NCBI RefSeq assembly: GCF_029846255.1
Contig: NZ_JARVWQ010000001.1
Coordinates: forward strand, 496,001 to 560,000
DNA from: Amnibacterium sp. CER49
Lineage (GTDB): Bacteria > Actinomycetota > Actinomycetes > Actinomycetales > Microbacteriaceae
Reading direction: 5' to 3'
DNA length: 64,000 nt
Shown here: positions 41,891-50,100 of the stretch, piece by piece
Layout of the letters: each line of letters opens with the position of its first letter
Position numbering within the stretch: position 1 is the first letter of the stretch
Notes under the pieces: model-generated
The model's input: only the letters and a program-made list of their open reading frames with translations
Told to the model about the DNA's origin: nothing
The model's database searches: none
Program-made: the position numbers and the translations under genes

Positions 41891-42957
41891 CCACCCTCTC
41901 CCCCGCCCGCCCGTCGCTCGCTCAGCACGGCACGCCCGTCGAGCTCGTCGAGGTCGTGAAGGACTACGGCACGGGGCAGCGCGCGCTCGACGGGGTGAGC
42001 CTCGCGCTCGCGCCCGGCGAGCTCGTCGCGCTGCTCGGGCCGTCCGGCTGCGGCAAGACCACCGCGTTGCGCGCCCTCGCCGGCCTCGAGCGCATCGACG
42101 GCGGCCACGTGCGCATCGGCGACGCCGACGTCGAGTCGACCCCCGTGCACCGACGCGACATCGGCATGGTCTTCCAGTCGTACTCGCTGTTCCCGCACAT
42201 GACGGTGCTGCAGAACGTCGCGTTCGGACTCGAGATGCGCCACGTCGCGGCGGCGGAACGCCGGATCCGGGCGCAGGAGGCGCTCGACCTCGTCGGGCTC
42301 GGTGCCCTCGGCGGCCGGTTCGCCCACCAGCTCTCCGGAGGCCAGCAGCAGCGGGTCGCCCTCGCCCGGGCCCTCGTCACGCGCCCTCGCGTGCTGCTGC
42401 TCGACGAGCCGCTCTCGGCGCTCGACGCGAAGGTCCGCGTGCAGCTGCGCGACGAGATCCGCCGCATCCAGCAGGAGACCGGGATCACGACCCTCTTCGT
42501 CACGCACGACCAGGAGGAGGCGCTCGCCGTCGCCGACCGGGTCGCCGTCATGAACGCCGGGCGCATCGAGCAGATCGGCACGCCCGAGCAGCTCTACCTG
42601 CGGCCGGTGAGCGCGTTCGTCGCCGACTTCGTCGGGCTCTCCAACCGCCTCCCGGGCGTGCTCGACGGCGCGAGGGTCACCGTGCACGGGGTGGGGCTCG
42701 AGGCGCTGCCGAGCGGCCGGCCGGACGGTCCCGTGTCCGTCTTCGTGCGGCCCGAGGACCTCGCGATCGCCGAGGACGGTCTCGCGGCGACGGTCGTCGC
42801 GACGAGCTTCCTCGGTGCCGTGCGGCGCACGACCCTGCGTCTGGCCGCGGACGGCGCCCTGGTGACGGTGCAGCACGCCGTCGACACCGCCCTCGAGCAC
42901 GGCTCCGAGGTGCACGTGGCCTTCCTCGGACGGCCTGTGGCGGTCGGCGCGCGCTGA
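41887..42957 (+). CDS. ABC transporter ATP-binding protein (phosphonate-type)
   Basis: A 356-residue ATPase. Walker A GPSGCGKTTALRALAG, Q-loop region VFQSYSLFPHMTVL, signature QLSGGQQQRVALARAL, Walker B RVLLLDEPLSALDAKV and switch His in FVTHDQEEALAVAD. The last 100 residues form a TOBE-like regulatory domain (VSVFVRPEDLAIAEDGL). Last gene of the operon. Confidence 0.92.
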   Translation: MTTLSPARPSLAQHGTPVELVEVVKDYGTGQRALDGVSLALAPGELVALLGPSGCGKTTALRALAGLERIDGGHVRIGDADVESTPVHRRDIGMVFQSYSLFPHMTVLQNVAFGLEMRHVAAAERRIRAQEALDLVGLGALGGRFAHQLSGGQQQRVALARALVTRPRVLLLDEPLSALDAKVRVQLRDEIRRIQQETGITTLFVTHDQEEALAVADRVAVMNAGRIEQIGTPEQLYLRPVSAFVADFVGLSNRLPGVLDGARVTVHGVGLEALPSGRPDGPVSVFVRPEDLAIAEDGLAATVVATSFLGAVRRTTLRLAADGALVTVQHAVDTALEHGSEVHVAFLGRPVAVGAR

Positions 42958-42988
42958 GCCGCGTCGGTCGCGACGGCCGGCAGCGCGG

Positions 42989-43002
42989 CGCGGGCGCCCG
43001 CG
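42989..43002. terminator. GC palindrome between convergent genes
   Basis: CGCGGGCGCCCGCG, a perfect 14-bp palindrome in the 76-bp gap between the transporter ATPase (+) and the three-helix-bundle gene (-). Weak evidence for termination; no loop unless the centre opens. Confidence 0.25.
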
Positions 43003-43033
43003 GCACGGCGCGGAGGACGAGCTCCGGCGCGGG

Positions 43034-43231
43034 TCAGAGCTGCTTCAGCCTGCGCTTCGCGTCCCGCTGGGCGAGGACCGCGATGTAGTCGCGCACCGGC
43101 CGACCGACGTACTTGTCGACCTCGTCGCGCGCGATCTCCTCGACCGTGCTCCGATCGAGCCCCGGGAACTTCTCGGCGAGGGTGTTCGTCACCTCACGGA
43201 CCACCTCGTCGGCGCTGAAGTCGGTTGACAC
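43034..43231 (-). CDS. Three-helix bundle dimerization domain protein, stand-alone
   Basis: A 65-residue helical protein (FSADEVVREVTNTLAEKFPG, then STVEEIARDEVDKYVGRPVR, ending RDAKRRLKQL). The spacing of acidic and hydrophobic residues matches the three-helix-bundle domain that, from memory, is found next to or fused to actinobacterial arsenate reductases. GTG 43231 lies 7 nt after TACGGT, so a leaderless message is proposed; a longer start at 43258 is less likely. Its position downstream of the aquaporin and ArsC genes supports an arsenic role. Confidence 0.7.
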   Translation of the reverse strand: MSTDFSADEVVREVTNTLAEKFPGLDRSTVEEIARDEVDKYVGRPVRDYIAVLAQRDAKRRLKQL

Positions 43232-43312
43232 ATCGGAGACCGTAGCGGCGTGGAGCACCGCCGCGGACCGGGCGCCCCCGGCTGAGCCGCCGTCGGCACG
43301 GGCGTCGCCCTC

Positions 43313-44140
43313 TCAGCCGTCGGCGCGTCGCGAGCCCGGGCGTGCCGTCCGGTCCGCGGCGGGGGTGCCGTCCCGCTCGGCGGGGCGCAGGGACGGCCCG
43401 TCGACGACGGTGCTCGCCGCCGCTGCCCCGTCGGGGTAGAGCAGTCGCACGAGCAGCACCCCCAGGCCGCCGCCGATGAGCTGCGCCACGAGGAACGGTG
43501 GGACCGAGGCGGGGGCGATGCCGGCGAAGGTGTCGGAGAGCATGCGGGCGACGGTGACGGCCGGGTTGGCGAAGGACGTCGAGCTGGTGAACCAGTACGC
43601 GGCACCGATGTAGGCCCCCACCGCCGGGGCAGCGGCGGCGCTCCGACCGCTCCGGGCGAGGGCGAAGACGAGGAGCACGAGTCCCGCCGTGGCGACGGCC
43701 TCCGCGAGGAGGTGCGGCGGGGTGGCTCTGCTCGTGGTGGCGACGGCGGGAGGGAGGCCGAACATCGCGTTCGCGAGGAGCGCGCCGGCGACGGCGCCGA
43801 GGACCTGCGCGAGGACGTAGAGCGGCACCTCGCGCCCGCGGAGGCCGGCTCGGGCGGGCCGTCCGATGATCCAGTCGGCGAGGGAGACGACGGGGTTCAG
43901 GTGCGCGCCGGAGACCGGCCCGACCATGAGGATGAGGACCGGCAGCCCGAGCGCGGTGGCGAGGCTGTTCTCGAGCAGCTCGAGCCCGATGTCGTGGGGC
44001 GAGAGCCGCTGCGCGGCGATGCCGGAGCCGATCACGATCGCGACGAGCAGGCCGGTGCCGAGGAGCTCGGCGCCGAGGCGTCGGAGCAGCTGAGCGGTCC
44101 GCTGCCGCGAGGGTCCCGGAACAGCGCTCACCGCAGCCAT
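43313..44140 (-). CDS. MIP/aquaporin family channel in the ars locus
   Basis: A 275-residue channel with about six membrane helices. Both pore half-helix motifs are present: SGAHLNPVVSLADW (NPV in place of NPA) and TSFANPAVTVARMLS. Aquaglyceroporins in ars operons (such as AqpS of Sinorhizobium) let arsenite leave the cell down its gradient after ArsC reduction. ATG 44140; the gene follows ArsC and a 12-codon Cys-rich ORF. A disordered C-terminal tail rich in Arg/Ala ends SRRADG. Confidence 0.85.
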   Translation of the reverse strand: MAAVSAVPGPSRQRTAQLLRRLGAELLGTGLLVAIVIGSGIAAQRLSPHDIGLELLENSLATALGLPVLILMVGPVSGAHLNPVVSLADWIIGRPARAGLRGREVPLYVLAQVLGAVAGALLANAMFGLPPAVATTSRATPPHLLAEAVATAGLVLLVFALARSGRSAAAAPAVGAYIGAAYWFTSSTSFANPAVTVARMLSDTFAGIAPASVPPFLVAQLIGGGLGVLLVRLLYPDGAAAASTVVDGPSLRPAERDGTPAADRTARPGSRRADG

Positions 44141-44162
44141 CCTGCCCGGCTCCCGGCGCGCT

Positions 44163-44198
44163 CCACCCGCTCGGCTGGGTCCTTGCTCGAGCGGGTGG
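44163..44198 (-). promoter_or_regulatory. Hairpin between the Cys-rich mini-ORF and the aquaporin gene
   Basis: Perfect 11-bp inverted repeat CCACCCGCTCG / CGAGCGGGTGG with a 14-nt loop, starting 6 nt after the mini-ORF stop and ending 22 nt before the aquaporin ATG. It could be an attenuator, a terminator with read-through, or a processing site. Confidence 0.55.
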
Positions 44199-44204
44199 TG
44201 GGCG

Positions 44205-44243
44205 TCAGCAGCAGATGCCGCCGCAGCAGGTCTGGTCGTCCAT
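44205..44243 (-). CDS. 12-residue Cys-rich peptide MDDQTCCGGICC in the ars operon
   Basis: ATG at 44243 with a strong Shine-Dalgarno (GGGAGGTG, 7-nt spacing), 6 nt after the arsC stop. Four of its twelve residues are Cys, arranged CCGGICC, and the last codons are TGC TGC TGA. It is followed by a hairpin and the aquaporin gene. It might bind As(III) or zinc, or act as a leader whose translation senses Cys or thiol supply. No known family recognised; too short for standard gene finding. Confidence 0.6.
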   Translation of the reverse strand: MDDQTCCGGICC

Positions 44244-44249
44244 GTCCGG

Positions 44250-44687
44250 TCACCTCCCTTCCGTCTTCTCGGGGGCCTCCACCGGCACGTGCAGCTCGTC
44301 GAGCAGCGCGCGCACGCGGGATCGGATCTCGTCGCGGATGGGGCGCACCTGCTCGAGGGGAAGGCCGGCGGGGTCCTGCAGCTCCCAGTCCTCGTAGCGC
44401 TTGCCCGGGAAGACGGGGCAGGCGTCGCCGCAGCCCATCGTGACGACCACGTCGGAGGCCCGGACGTCGTCGACCGAGAGCACCTGCGGCTGGTTGCCGG
44501 AGATGTCGACGCCGACCTCCTGCATCGCCGCGACGGCCGTCGGGTTGATGCGGTCGGCAGGCTCGCTCCCCGCCGACAGGACCCGCACCCGTCCCCCGCT
44601 GAGGGCGGCGGTGAAGCCGGCCGCCATCTGCGATCGGCCGGCGTTGTGCACGCAGACGAACAGGACGGTGGGCTCGGGCTGCGGCAC
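44250..44687 (-). CDS. arsC: Arsenate reductase, low-molecular-weight phosphatase type
   Basis: A 145-residue protein that reduces As(V) to As(III). The phosphatase loop FVCVHNAGRSQMAAGF (CX5R) is near the N-terminus; later Cys residues in VVTMGCGDACPVFPG match thioredoxin- or thiol-coupled enzymes. GTG 44687 is chosen because GAAGGAG lies 5 nt before it, although the frame is open further up. It heads the ars operon behind a TTGACG/TCTACT promoter. Confidence 0.9.
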   Translation of the reverse strand: MPQPEPTVLFVCVHNAGRSQMAAGFTAALSGGRVRVLSAGSEPADRINPTAVAAMQEVGVDISGNQPQVLSVDDVRASDVVVTMGCGDACPVFPGKRYEDWELQDPAGLPLEQVRPIRDEIRSRVRALLDELHVPVEAPEKTEGR

Positions 44688-44710
44688 GTCGGCTCCTTCA
44701 TCGATGACGA

Positions 44711-44763
44711 TCGATGGAAAGTAGACCGCATCCATCGACAACCGTCAATGAAGATGTCAGGAT
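44711..44763. promoter_or_regulatory. Divergent arsC/arsR promoters with ArsR-type operator
   Basis: For arsC (minus): -35 TTGACG (44743-44748), 17-nt spacer, -10 TCTACT (44720-44725). For arsR (plus): -35 TCGACA (44735-44740), 17-nt spacer, -10 CAGGAT (44758-44763), then 6 nt to ATG, so arsR is leaderless. Inverted repeat TCGATGGA (44711-44718) / TCCATCGA (44731-44738) spans the arsC start region and touches the arsR -35, a good position for repression of both. Confidence 0.7.
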
Positions 44764-44769
44764 CTCGGC

Positions 44770-45135
44770 ATGACCACGACTCTGATCCCCGTCACGGTCA
44801 CGAGCGCCGCCTGCTGCGTCGGCGAGGCCTGCAGCCCGATCACCCGCGAGCCGATCAGCACCGCGGGCGCCGGCGACCTCGCCGCCGTCCTCCGTGCCCT
44901 CGCCGATCCGGTGCGGATCCGGCTGGTCTCGATGATCGCCGCGCACGAGGACGCGGAAGCCTGCGTCTGCGACCTCACCGAGCCGCTCGGCCTCTCGCAG
45001 CCGACCGTCTCGCACCACCTCAAGGTGCTCGTCGACTGCGGCTTCCTCACCCGCTCCAAGCGGGGCACCTGGTCCTTCTACCGCCTCGTCCCCGGCTCCC
45101 TCGACGCGGTCGCGAAGCTCCTCACCACCGTCTGA
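44770..45135 (+). CDS. arsR: ArsR family arsenic-responsive repressor
   Basis: A 121-residue winged-helix repressor. Cys15-Cys16 (SAACCVGEAC) match the N-terminal As(III)-binding pair of the Corynebacterium ArsR type, and further Cys lie in EACVCDLTEPLG. Recognition helix: LSQPTVSHHLKVLVDCGFLT. Leaderless ATG. As(III) binding would release it from the shared promoter and turn on arsC, the mini-ORF, the aquaporin and possibly the helix-bundle gene. Confidence 0.9.
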   Translation: MTTTLIPVTVTSAACCVGEACSPITREPISTAGAGDLAAVLRALADPVRIRLVSMIAAHEDAEACVCDLTEPLGLSQPTVSHHLKVLVDCGFLTRSKRGTWSFYRLVPGSLDAVAKLLTTV

Positions 45136-45211
45136 CCGCGGTTCACGAGCCGCAGACCAGGCTCGAACCGTGCCGTCCTGCTCGCGGTGCTGACCGCCCG
45201 GGACGGGAGGA

Positions 45212-45236
45212 GCCCCCGGCCCGATGAACCGGGGGC
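45212..45236. terminator. Bidirectional terminator
   Basis: Perfect 8-bp inverted repeat GCCCCCGG / CCGGGGGC with a 9-nt loop between arsR (+) and the membrane-protein gene ending at 45245 (-). Confidence 0.6.
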
Positions 45237-45244
45237 CGGGTCCG

Positions 45245-46417
45245 TCAGACCTTCACGGTCGTCGCGTCACGCATCAGCGGCTTCTCCTCCGGGCGCGGTG
45301 ACGCGTGCGGTGCAGTGGCGGAAGGTGCGACGAGGCCGAGGACGAGCGGGACGATCAGGGCCGCGGTGCGGACGATCGCCTGCAGGGTCGGCGTGCCGGC
45401 GAGCAGGTACGAGGGCAGATAGACGCCGAGGAACGCGATCAGCGTCAGCATCGGCACCGCAGCCGTGGCGCCGGCGGCGTCGAACAGCGCCGCTCCGAGG
45501 ATCAGGCCGCTGTCGTAGTAGTTCTTCGCCGCGGGATCGATGAGCATCCGCAGGGCGATCACGACGAGGAGCACGGCCGGCCAGCGGCCCCGTCGGACGG
45601 CGAGACCGGCGAGCAGGAGACCCCCGAGCAGCTGCGCCGGACGGCACCAGGCGGGGGTCGTGCCATGAGCGAGGTGCAGCAGGTGGATCGTGGAGGCCGC
45701 TTCGACGTGGATGCCGAATCGCCCCGCCCCGACCGAAGACGGGTCCGCGAGCAGGAACGGCCCCCAGATCAGCACCGAGAGGCCACCGAGCATCCCGAGC
45801 GCCGCGAGAAGTCGCCGTCGGTCGGCGAGCAGCAGCACGGCGACGAACGGGACCGCCCAAGGCTTGAAGCCGATCGCGAGCGCGAGGACCAGACCGGCCG
45901 GGAGGAAGCGCTCCGATCGCGCGAGACGGACCCCGACGACGCCGAGCAGCAGCGCCATGGCGTCGTCGAGGTGTGCCCAGTGCACCGCCACCTCGGACCA
46001 CGCCACCAGCACGAGACCGCTCGCCAGGAACCACCTACGGCGTGCACAAGCATCCGAGACGTCGATCAGGGTTCGGATCTCCCGCACGGCGAGAAGCCCT
46101 ACGACCATCATGACCGCGTCTGCAGCCACGCTGCCGACAGCGCCCTTGAGGACGATCACGAACAGCGCCCCCAGCGCGAACGTGAGCGGCCCCATCTGCA
46201 GCTCGGGGTGCAGCGCGTACAGGTGCAGCCCCACGGGAGAGAACAGGGTTCGGACGCCCCGCGCGATGTAGTGCCACGACCAGTCCCGCGTCCCGAGGTG
46301 CGCGGCGAGAACCGTCGCGGCCACCACGACCAGCGGAATCCATGGCCGCGCCGCGAGCGGGTCCAGCACGGGGATCCGTGTTCCCTCGGCGGCGGTGCGG
46401 TCGGTCTGCTCGAGCAC
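45245..46417 (-). CDS. Polytopic membrane protein, glycosyltransferase-87/DUF2029-like
   Basis: A 390-residue protein with about ten hydrophobic segments. Asp/Arg-containing loops after the first helices (AHLGTRDWSWHYIARGV) and the pattern KPWAVPFVAVLLLADRRRLL recall polyprenyl-phosphate-dependent glycosyltransferases (GT87, DUF2029). Start is the GTG at 46417 with GAGGGGAAG upstream. No cell-wall genes adjoin. Family assignment tentative; acceptor unknown. Confidence 0.6.
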   Translation of the reverse strand: MLEQTDRTAAEGTRIPVLDPLAARPWIPLVVVAATVLAAHLGTRDWSWHYIARGVRTLFSPVGLHLYALHPELQMGPLTFALGALFVIVLKGAVGSVAADAVMMVVGLLAVREIRTLIDVSDACARRRWFLASGLVLVAWSEVAVHWAHLDDAMALLLGVVGVRLARSERFLPAGLVLALAIGFKPWAVPFVAVLLLADRRRLLAALGMLGGLSVLIWGPFLLADPSSVGAGRFGIHVEAASTIHLLHLAHGTTPAWCRPAQLLGGLLLAGLAVRRGRWPAVLLVVIALRMLIDPAAKNYYDSGLILGAALFDAAGATAAVPMLTLIAFLGVYLPSYLLAGTPTLQAIVRTAALIVPLVLGLVAPSATAPHASPRPEEKPLMRDATTVKV

Positions 46418-46642
46418 CGCTTCCCCTCGTACGATCTCAGATGGACTCGGCTCCCCACGCTAGAGATCAGCTCGGCGACGCCCCACCCCGCTTTCGGGCA
46501 CCGACAGGGTCGGGTGCCGCGATGGGGCCGGGTTGAGGGCGCGCTCGCTTCTCCTCCTGGTGCGACGTGCGCGCGAGCGGCGACGACGTCGAGGCGCCGG
46601 TGGACCCGGCTGCCGCCGACGCCGTGCGGGGATCGACCGGGT

Positions 46643-46963
46643 TCAGGCTCTGGGCACCCGGTTCCAGTGGTGGCAGGCGGGACACATCAACGCCCTGTTC
46701 ACCAGGTCGGCCCCATCGAGGTGGGATGCGAGCAATCGCTGACAACGCCCGCACACGAAGTCGGTCTCGCCGGATCCCACGAGATGCAGCCCGCCCGGAC
46801 CCGACGCGTCAGCCGAGGCTGCGAGGTTGAGGACCTTCCAGAACGGCACCACCTGCATCCTCACGGTCGCCGTCCTGACCCCGAAGCGCGGAGGCAGCAC
46901 GGGCGACGGCGCCGGCGCCGATCGCACCGCGCTCGAGCGGTGCAGGTGGAGGGTGAGCGCCAT
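46643..46963 (-). CDS. Hypothetical protein with C-terminal zinc ribbon (106 residues)
   Basis: ATG at 46963. The N-terminal half is basic and Ser/Pro/Arg-rich (HLHRSSAVRSAPAPSPVLPP), followed by VRMQVVPFWKVLNLAASADA. The C-terminal 35 residues contain two Cys pairs, DFVCGRCQRLL and ALMCPACHHWNRV, a zinc ribbon. No family recognised. The 46418-46642 interval beside it shows nothing convincing. Confidence 0.6.
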   Translation of the reverse strand: MALTLHLHRSSAVRSAPAPSPVLPPRFGVRTATVRMQVVPFWKVLNLAASADASGPGGLHLVGSGETDFVCGRCQRLLASHLDGADLVNRALMCPACHHWNRVPRA

Positions 46964-47094
46964 CGGCGTCTCGCTTCTGGTCGGACGCTCCACGCGGCGC
47001 GCGGACTGCGTCATCAGTTCGTCGTGACGCGCACATCCTGCACCCGGAGCCAGGGCCACGCCAGGGAGTCGGCGAAGCCGGCTGCAGAAACGAA

Positions 47095-47120
47095 GAAACC
47101 CCCGGCGAACCGGGGGTTTC
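47095..47120 (-). terminator. Terminator following the tRNA fragment
   Basis: Perfect 11-bp stem GAAACCCCCGG / CCGGGGGTTTC with loop CGAA. On the minus strand it lies 6 nt after the tRNA 3' fragment, the normal position of a tRNA terminator, so host sequence appears preserved from here to the left. Confidence 0.8.
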
Positions 47121-47126
47121 TGCTCG

Positions 47127-47155
47127 TGACCCCAGCGGGACTTGAACCCGCGTGG
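47127..47155 (-). other. 3' fragment of a tRNA gene, probable integration (att) site
   Basis: On the minus strand: T arm GCGGG-TTCAAGT-CCCGC, then the acceptor strand TGGGGTC and discriminator A. The D arm, anticodon arm and 5' half are missing; instead the stop codon of the DUF5107 gene (47156) abuts it. This is the expected far-end duplicate when an element integrates into a tRNA 3' end. The intact tRNA and the integrase would then lie to the right, beyond 64000. Identity of the tRNA cannot be told from this part. Confidence 0.65.
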
Positions 47156-50100
47156 TCAGCGGTCCGAGTCGTGTTGAGCAGCGGCTATCTGGTTCGCCAG
47201 TTCGTTTCTCAGCGTGCGCAAGCGCGCGACGTGTGCGTCCCGTTCCTCTGCTGGATTGTCCCTGAAGAGCAGCATCGAGGGCAGCGACGTGGCGAAGAAG
47301 TCGATGACGGCGGGTCGCGCGGCTTCCCTGGCGATGTGATCGTCCAATCGCTCGAGCTGGTTGATCGCTTCATCGCTGCGGCCGAGGCGCTGGAGCGCGG
47401 CGATGGACCATGCGCTGCGCTCGGTGAATGTGCCTGGCGCCATGTCGGTGAAGTCGCCGCTCGCGGCGGCCGCTGACTCCCAGGCCTCGCGGGCGTCATC
47501 GGGGCGCCCGAGTGCAAGGTAGGCGTCACCGAGCGCGAGGTGGAGGTCGGCGGTGGTCGCAAGGAAGTGTCGTGCTTCGCCGAGGTTCGCAGGTGGGTTG
47601 AGTGCGCCCTCGATTGCATCAACCGCGGTCGTCGCCTCGCCGTCCTGCAGCGCGCGGCGAGCGATTTCAAGCGCAGCCTTGTCCCACGCGGCGAGCACGA
47701 CGCCCTCCCCGCCCTCCCAGGGCTGGAACTGCCGACTGAGTAGGAGATTCTGCGCCGCCTCGGGTTGCCCGACGGCGATCAGTAGCCGCGCGCGTTCCAC
47801 CACGAGGTCGTCGCGTGAGGCGACAAGATCGGGCTGCTCGTCGAGACGCTTCAGCCGCGACTCGTCCCGGACGCCTGTCCGGGACGCGAGCTGGTCGGCC
47901 TCGTACAGAAGGCGTGCATCGTTCCTGTGGGCGGCTCGCGCGGCGTCGAAGCGGACGACCGCTTCGGCCGCGTCCTGGTCGTGGTTGTAAGCGGCAATGC
48001 CCAGGTTTCGGTGGAGCAGCGCCACGAGCGGACCGTCGGGGTCAGCGTCGATGCCCCTTCGCCAGGCTTCGACGGCATCGACGATCCGTCCGCGGTCGAA
48101 GTACCAGCTCCCCAGCATCGCCTGAGCAATCGGTTGATCAGGATCGAAGGCGAGGACGGCCTCGAGGGCATCCACGTCGTCCAGTCGGCTGGGAAGGGCG
48201 TGGGTGGGGTCCTGCGTCGCGGCGTCTGCCATGGCCGCTCGTGCGGCGGCCGTCTCGCCGGCGCCCAGGGCGAGCGCGGCGCGATGGAGGGCTGCGAGGG
48301 GCCCGACATTCACCTGGCCGGCGGGCCTCGATTTCGCGAGGGACTCGGCTTGCTCCAGCAGGGTGATCGCCTCGTCCGACTGACCGATCGAGGCGTACTC
48401 GAGCGCGAGGTCGAGCACTGCGGTCGAGTCGTCTGAGGCCTGCTGACCGTCGAGATGCCGCGCCCAGACGTCCAGTGGGTCGAGTCGGAGCGTCTCCGCC
48501 AGCAGGCGCTCGGCTTCCCGCACTGATCCGAGCCGGCGGAGCAACACGACGAGCACGTCCCGGACCTGCAGGTTCTCGACGTCGCGGCGCATCGCGTGAC
48601 GGGCGTGCTCGAGCGCCGACGCAGGATCCGTTGGTGCGAGCGCGCGGGCCAGCGCCAGATGCGCCGGAACGGCCTGCGCCGCGTTCCACGTGGCCTTCTC
48701 GAAAGCTCGTCGCGCTTGCCGATCTTGCCCCGCTCGACGCAGCGCCAGCCCTAGCCGGTAGTGGGCCTCGCCATCGGCGGGGTTCGGCACCCATCGGGTC
48801 TCGCGATCGACTGCGCGCTGCAGGTACTCGATCGCTTCGGCGTACTGTGCCGCGCCGTAGTGGAGGGTCCCGATCGCAAGGTTCGATCGCACGTCGCCCG
48901 GGTCCCGGCGCAAGGCCTCCCGCCAGTACGGCTCCGGCGACCGGGTGGCATGGCGGTACTGCTTGAGGTACTGCCCGATCAGGTACAGCTCCTCGACGCT
49001 CCCCACTTCCTGGGGAGCGGGAGGCGCGACCGCGCGGAGCGGTTCGTCGTCGTTCTCGTCATCGCGGGAAGGTCTCCACGCGTGCCGGACAAGGGTGCGT
49101 CCGCCGTGCCGCACCTCGACGGCGAGCTCCGCAGGCTCAACGCCGTGCGGAAGGTTCCAGTCGGCGACGACGGGCGCGCCCGGCGCACTGTCGGCCTGCA
49201 GCGAGCCCAGCAGGGCACCTGACGCGGCGCGGAAGACGATGCTCAGGCCCTGAGCGACGATCGAGGTCGCGACGCCCACCCTGATTCGCTTCGGTTCGAT
49301 CGCCTCCACCCGGATCGCGGCTTCCCGGCTCGCCTGCATGGCAGGGCCGATCCGCGAGATCGGGTACCAGAACTGGCTGAACGATTTCGTCTCACCGGGC
49401 GCAAGAAACGAGAAGTCAGGCTGATTATCGGTGAAGACACCCGCCATCAGCTCGACGTACGGACCATCCGAGTCGGTCAAGTTCGCATCCCAGGCACGGC
49501 CGAACGGCGCATTGCCCCAAGTCCACTGCTTCTTCCCGGGCGAGATAGCTCGGTCCGCCCAGTGCACGAAGCCCGCTTCCCGTCCGTGGTCGTATCCGCC
49601 GAAGAACGAGTCCGCAGTCTGCGTGACCATGTAGGAGGTCGGCACGGGAATGTTGCGGTACCAGTCGATCCGGTCCCCGTCGGGATGGGCGGCGTCCATG
49701 CGCGCCACATAGTCGACTCCGTAGTAGTGACCCCGCACACGTGGGAACTCAACGACCGCACGCTTCGCGTGGTCCGCCACATGATGCACGTCCGTTGGGA
49801 AGAAGGACTGGTATTCGTCATTCACCGCGGCGGCGGCGTTGGCCCACCACAGGAAGGTCTGCGTCTCCTCGGACCGGTTGAAGAGGCGCACCCTCGCCTC
49901 GATGGCCGAGGAGTCAGGTCGCAAGCGGATGCCGTGCATACCCTTCATACGGGCGAAAGGATCATGGTCAGAGCACCAGACCGTGACACTGCCGTCTTCC
50001 TCGCGCTCGATCGCGACCTCTGTCGGCAGAAAGGTCGCGGGCCGGTGGTGCTGCGGCCAGTTGAACTCCACGCCCCCCGAGATCCAGGGCCCCGTCAGGC

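Noticed and set aside
47121-47200. Complete tRNA gene
   Set aside because: Only the T arm and acceptor 3' strand are present; upstream bases are the DUF5107 coding sequence and do not form D or anticodon arms.
45305-47476. 723-codon plus-strand ORF running through the membrane-protein gene and tRNA fragment
   Set aside because: Composition is that of a shadow frame, and it crosses a terminator and the tRNA remnant.
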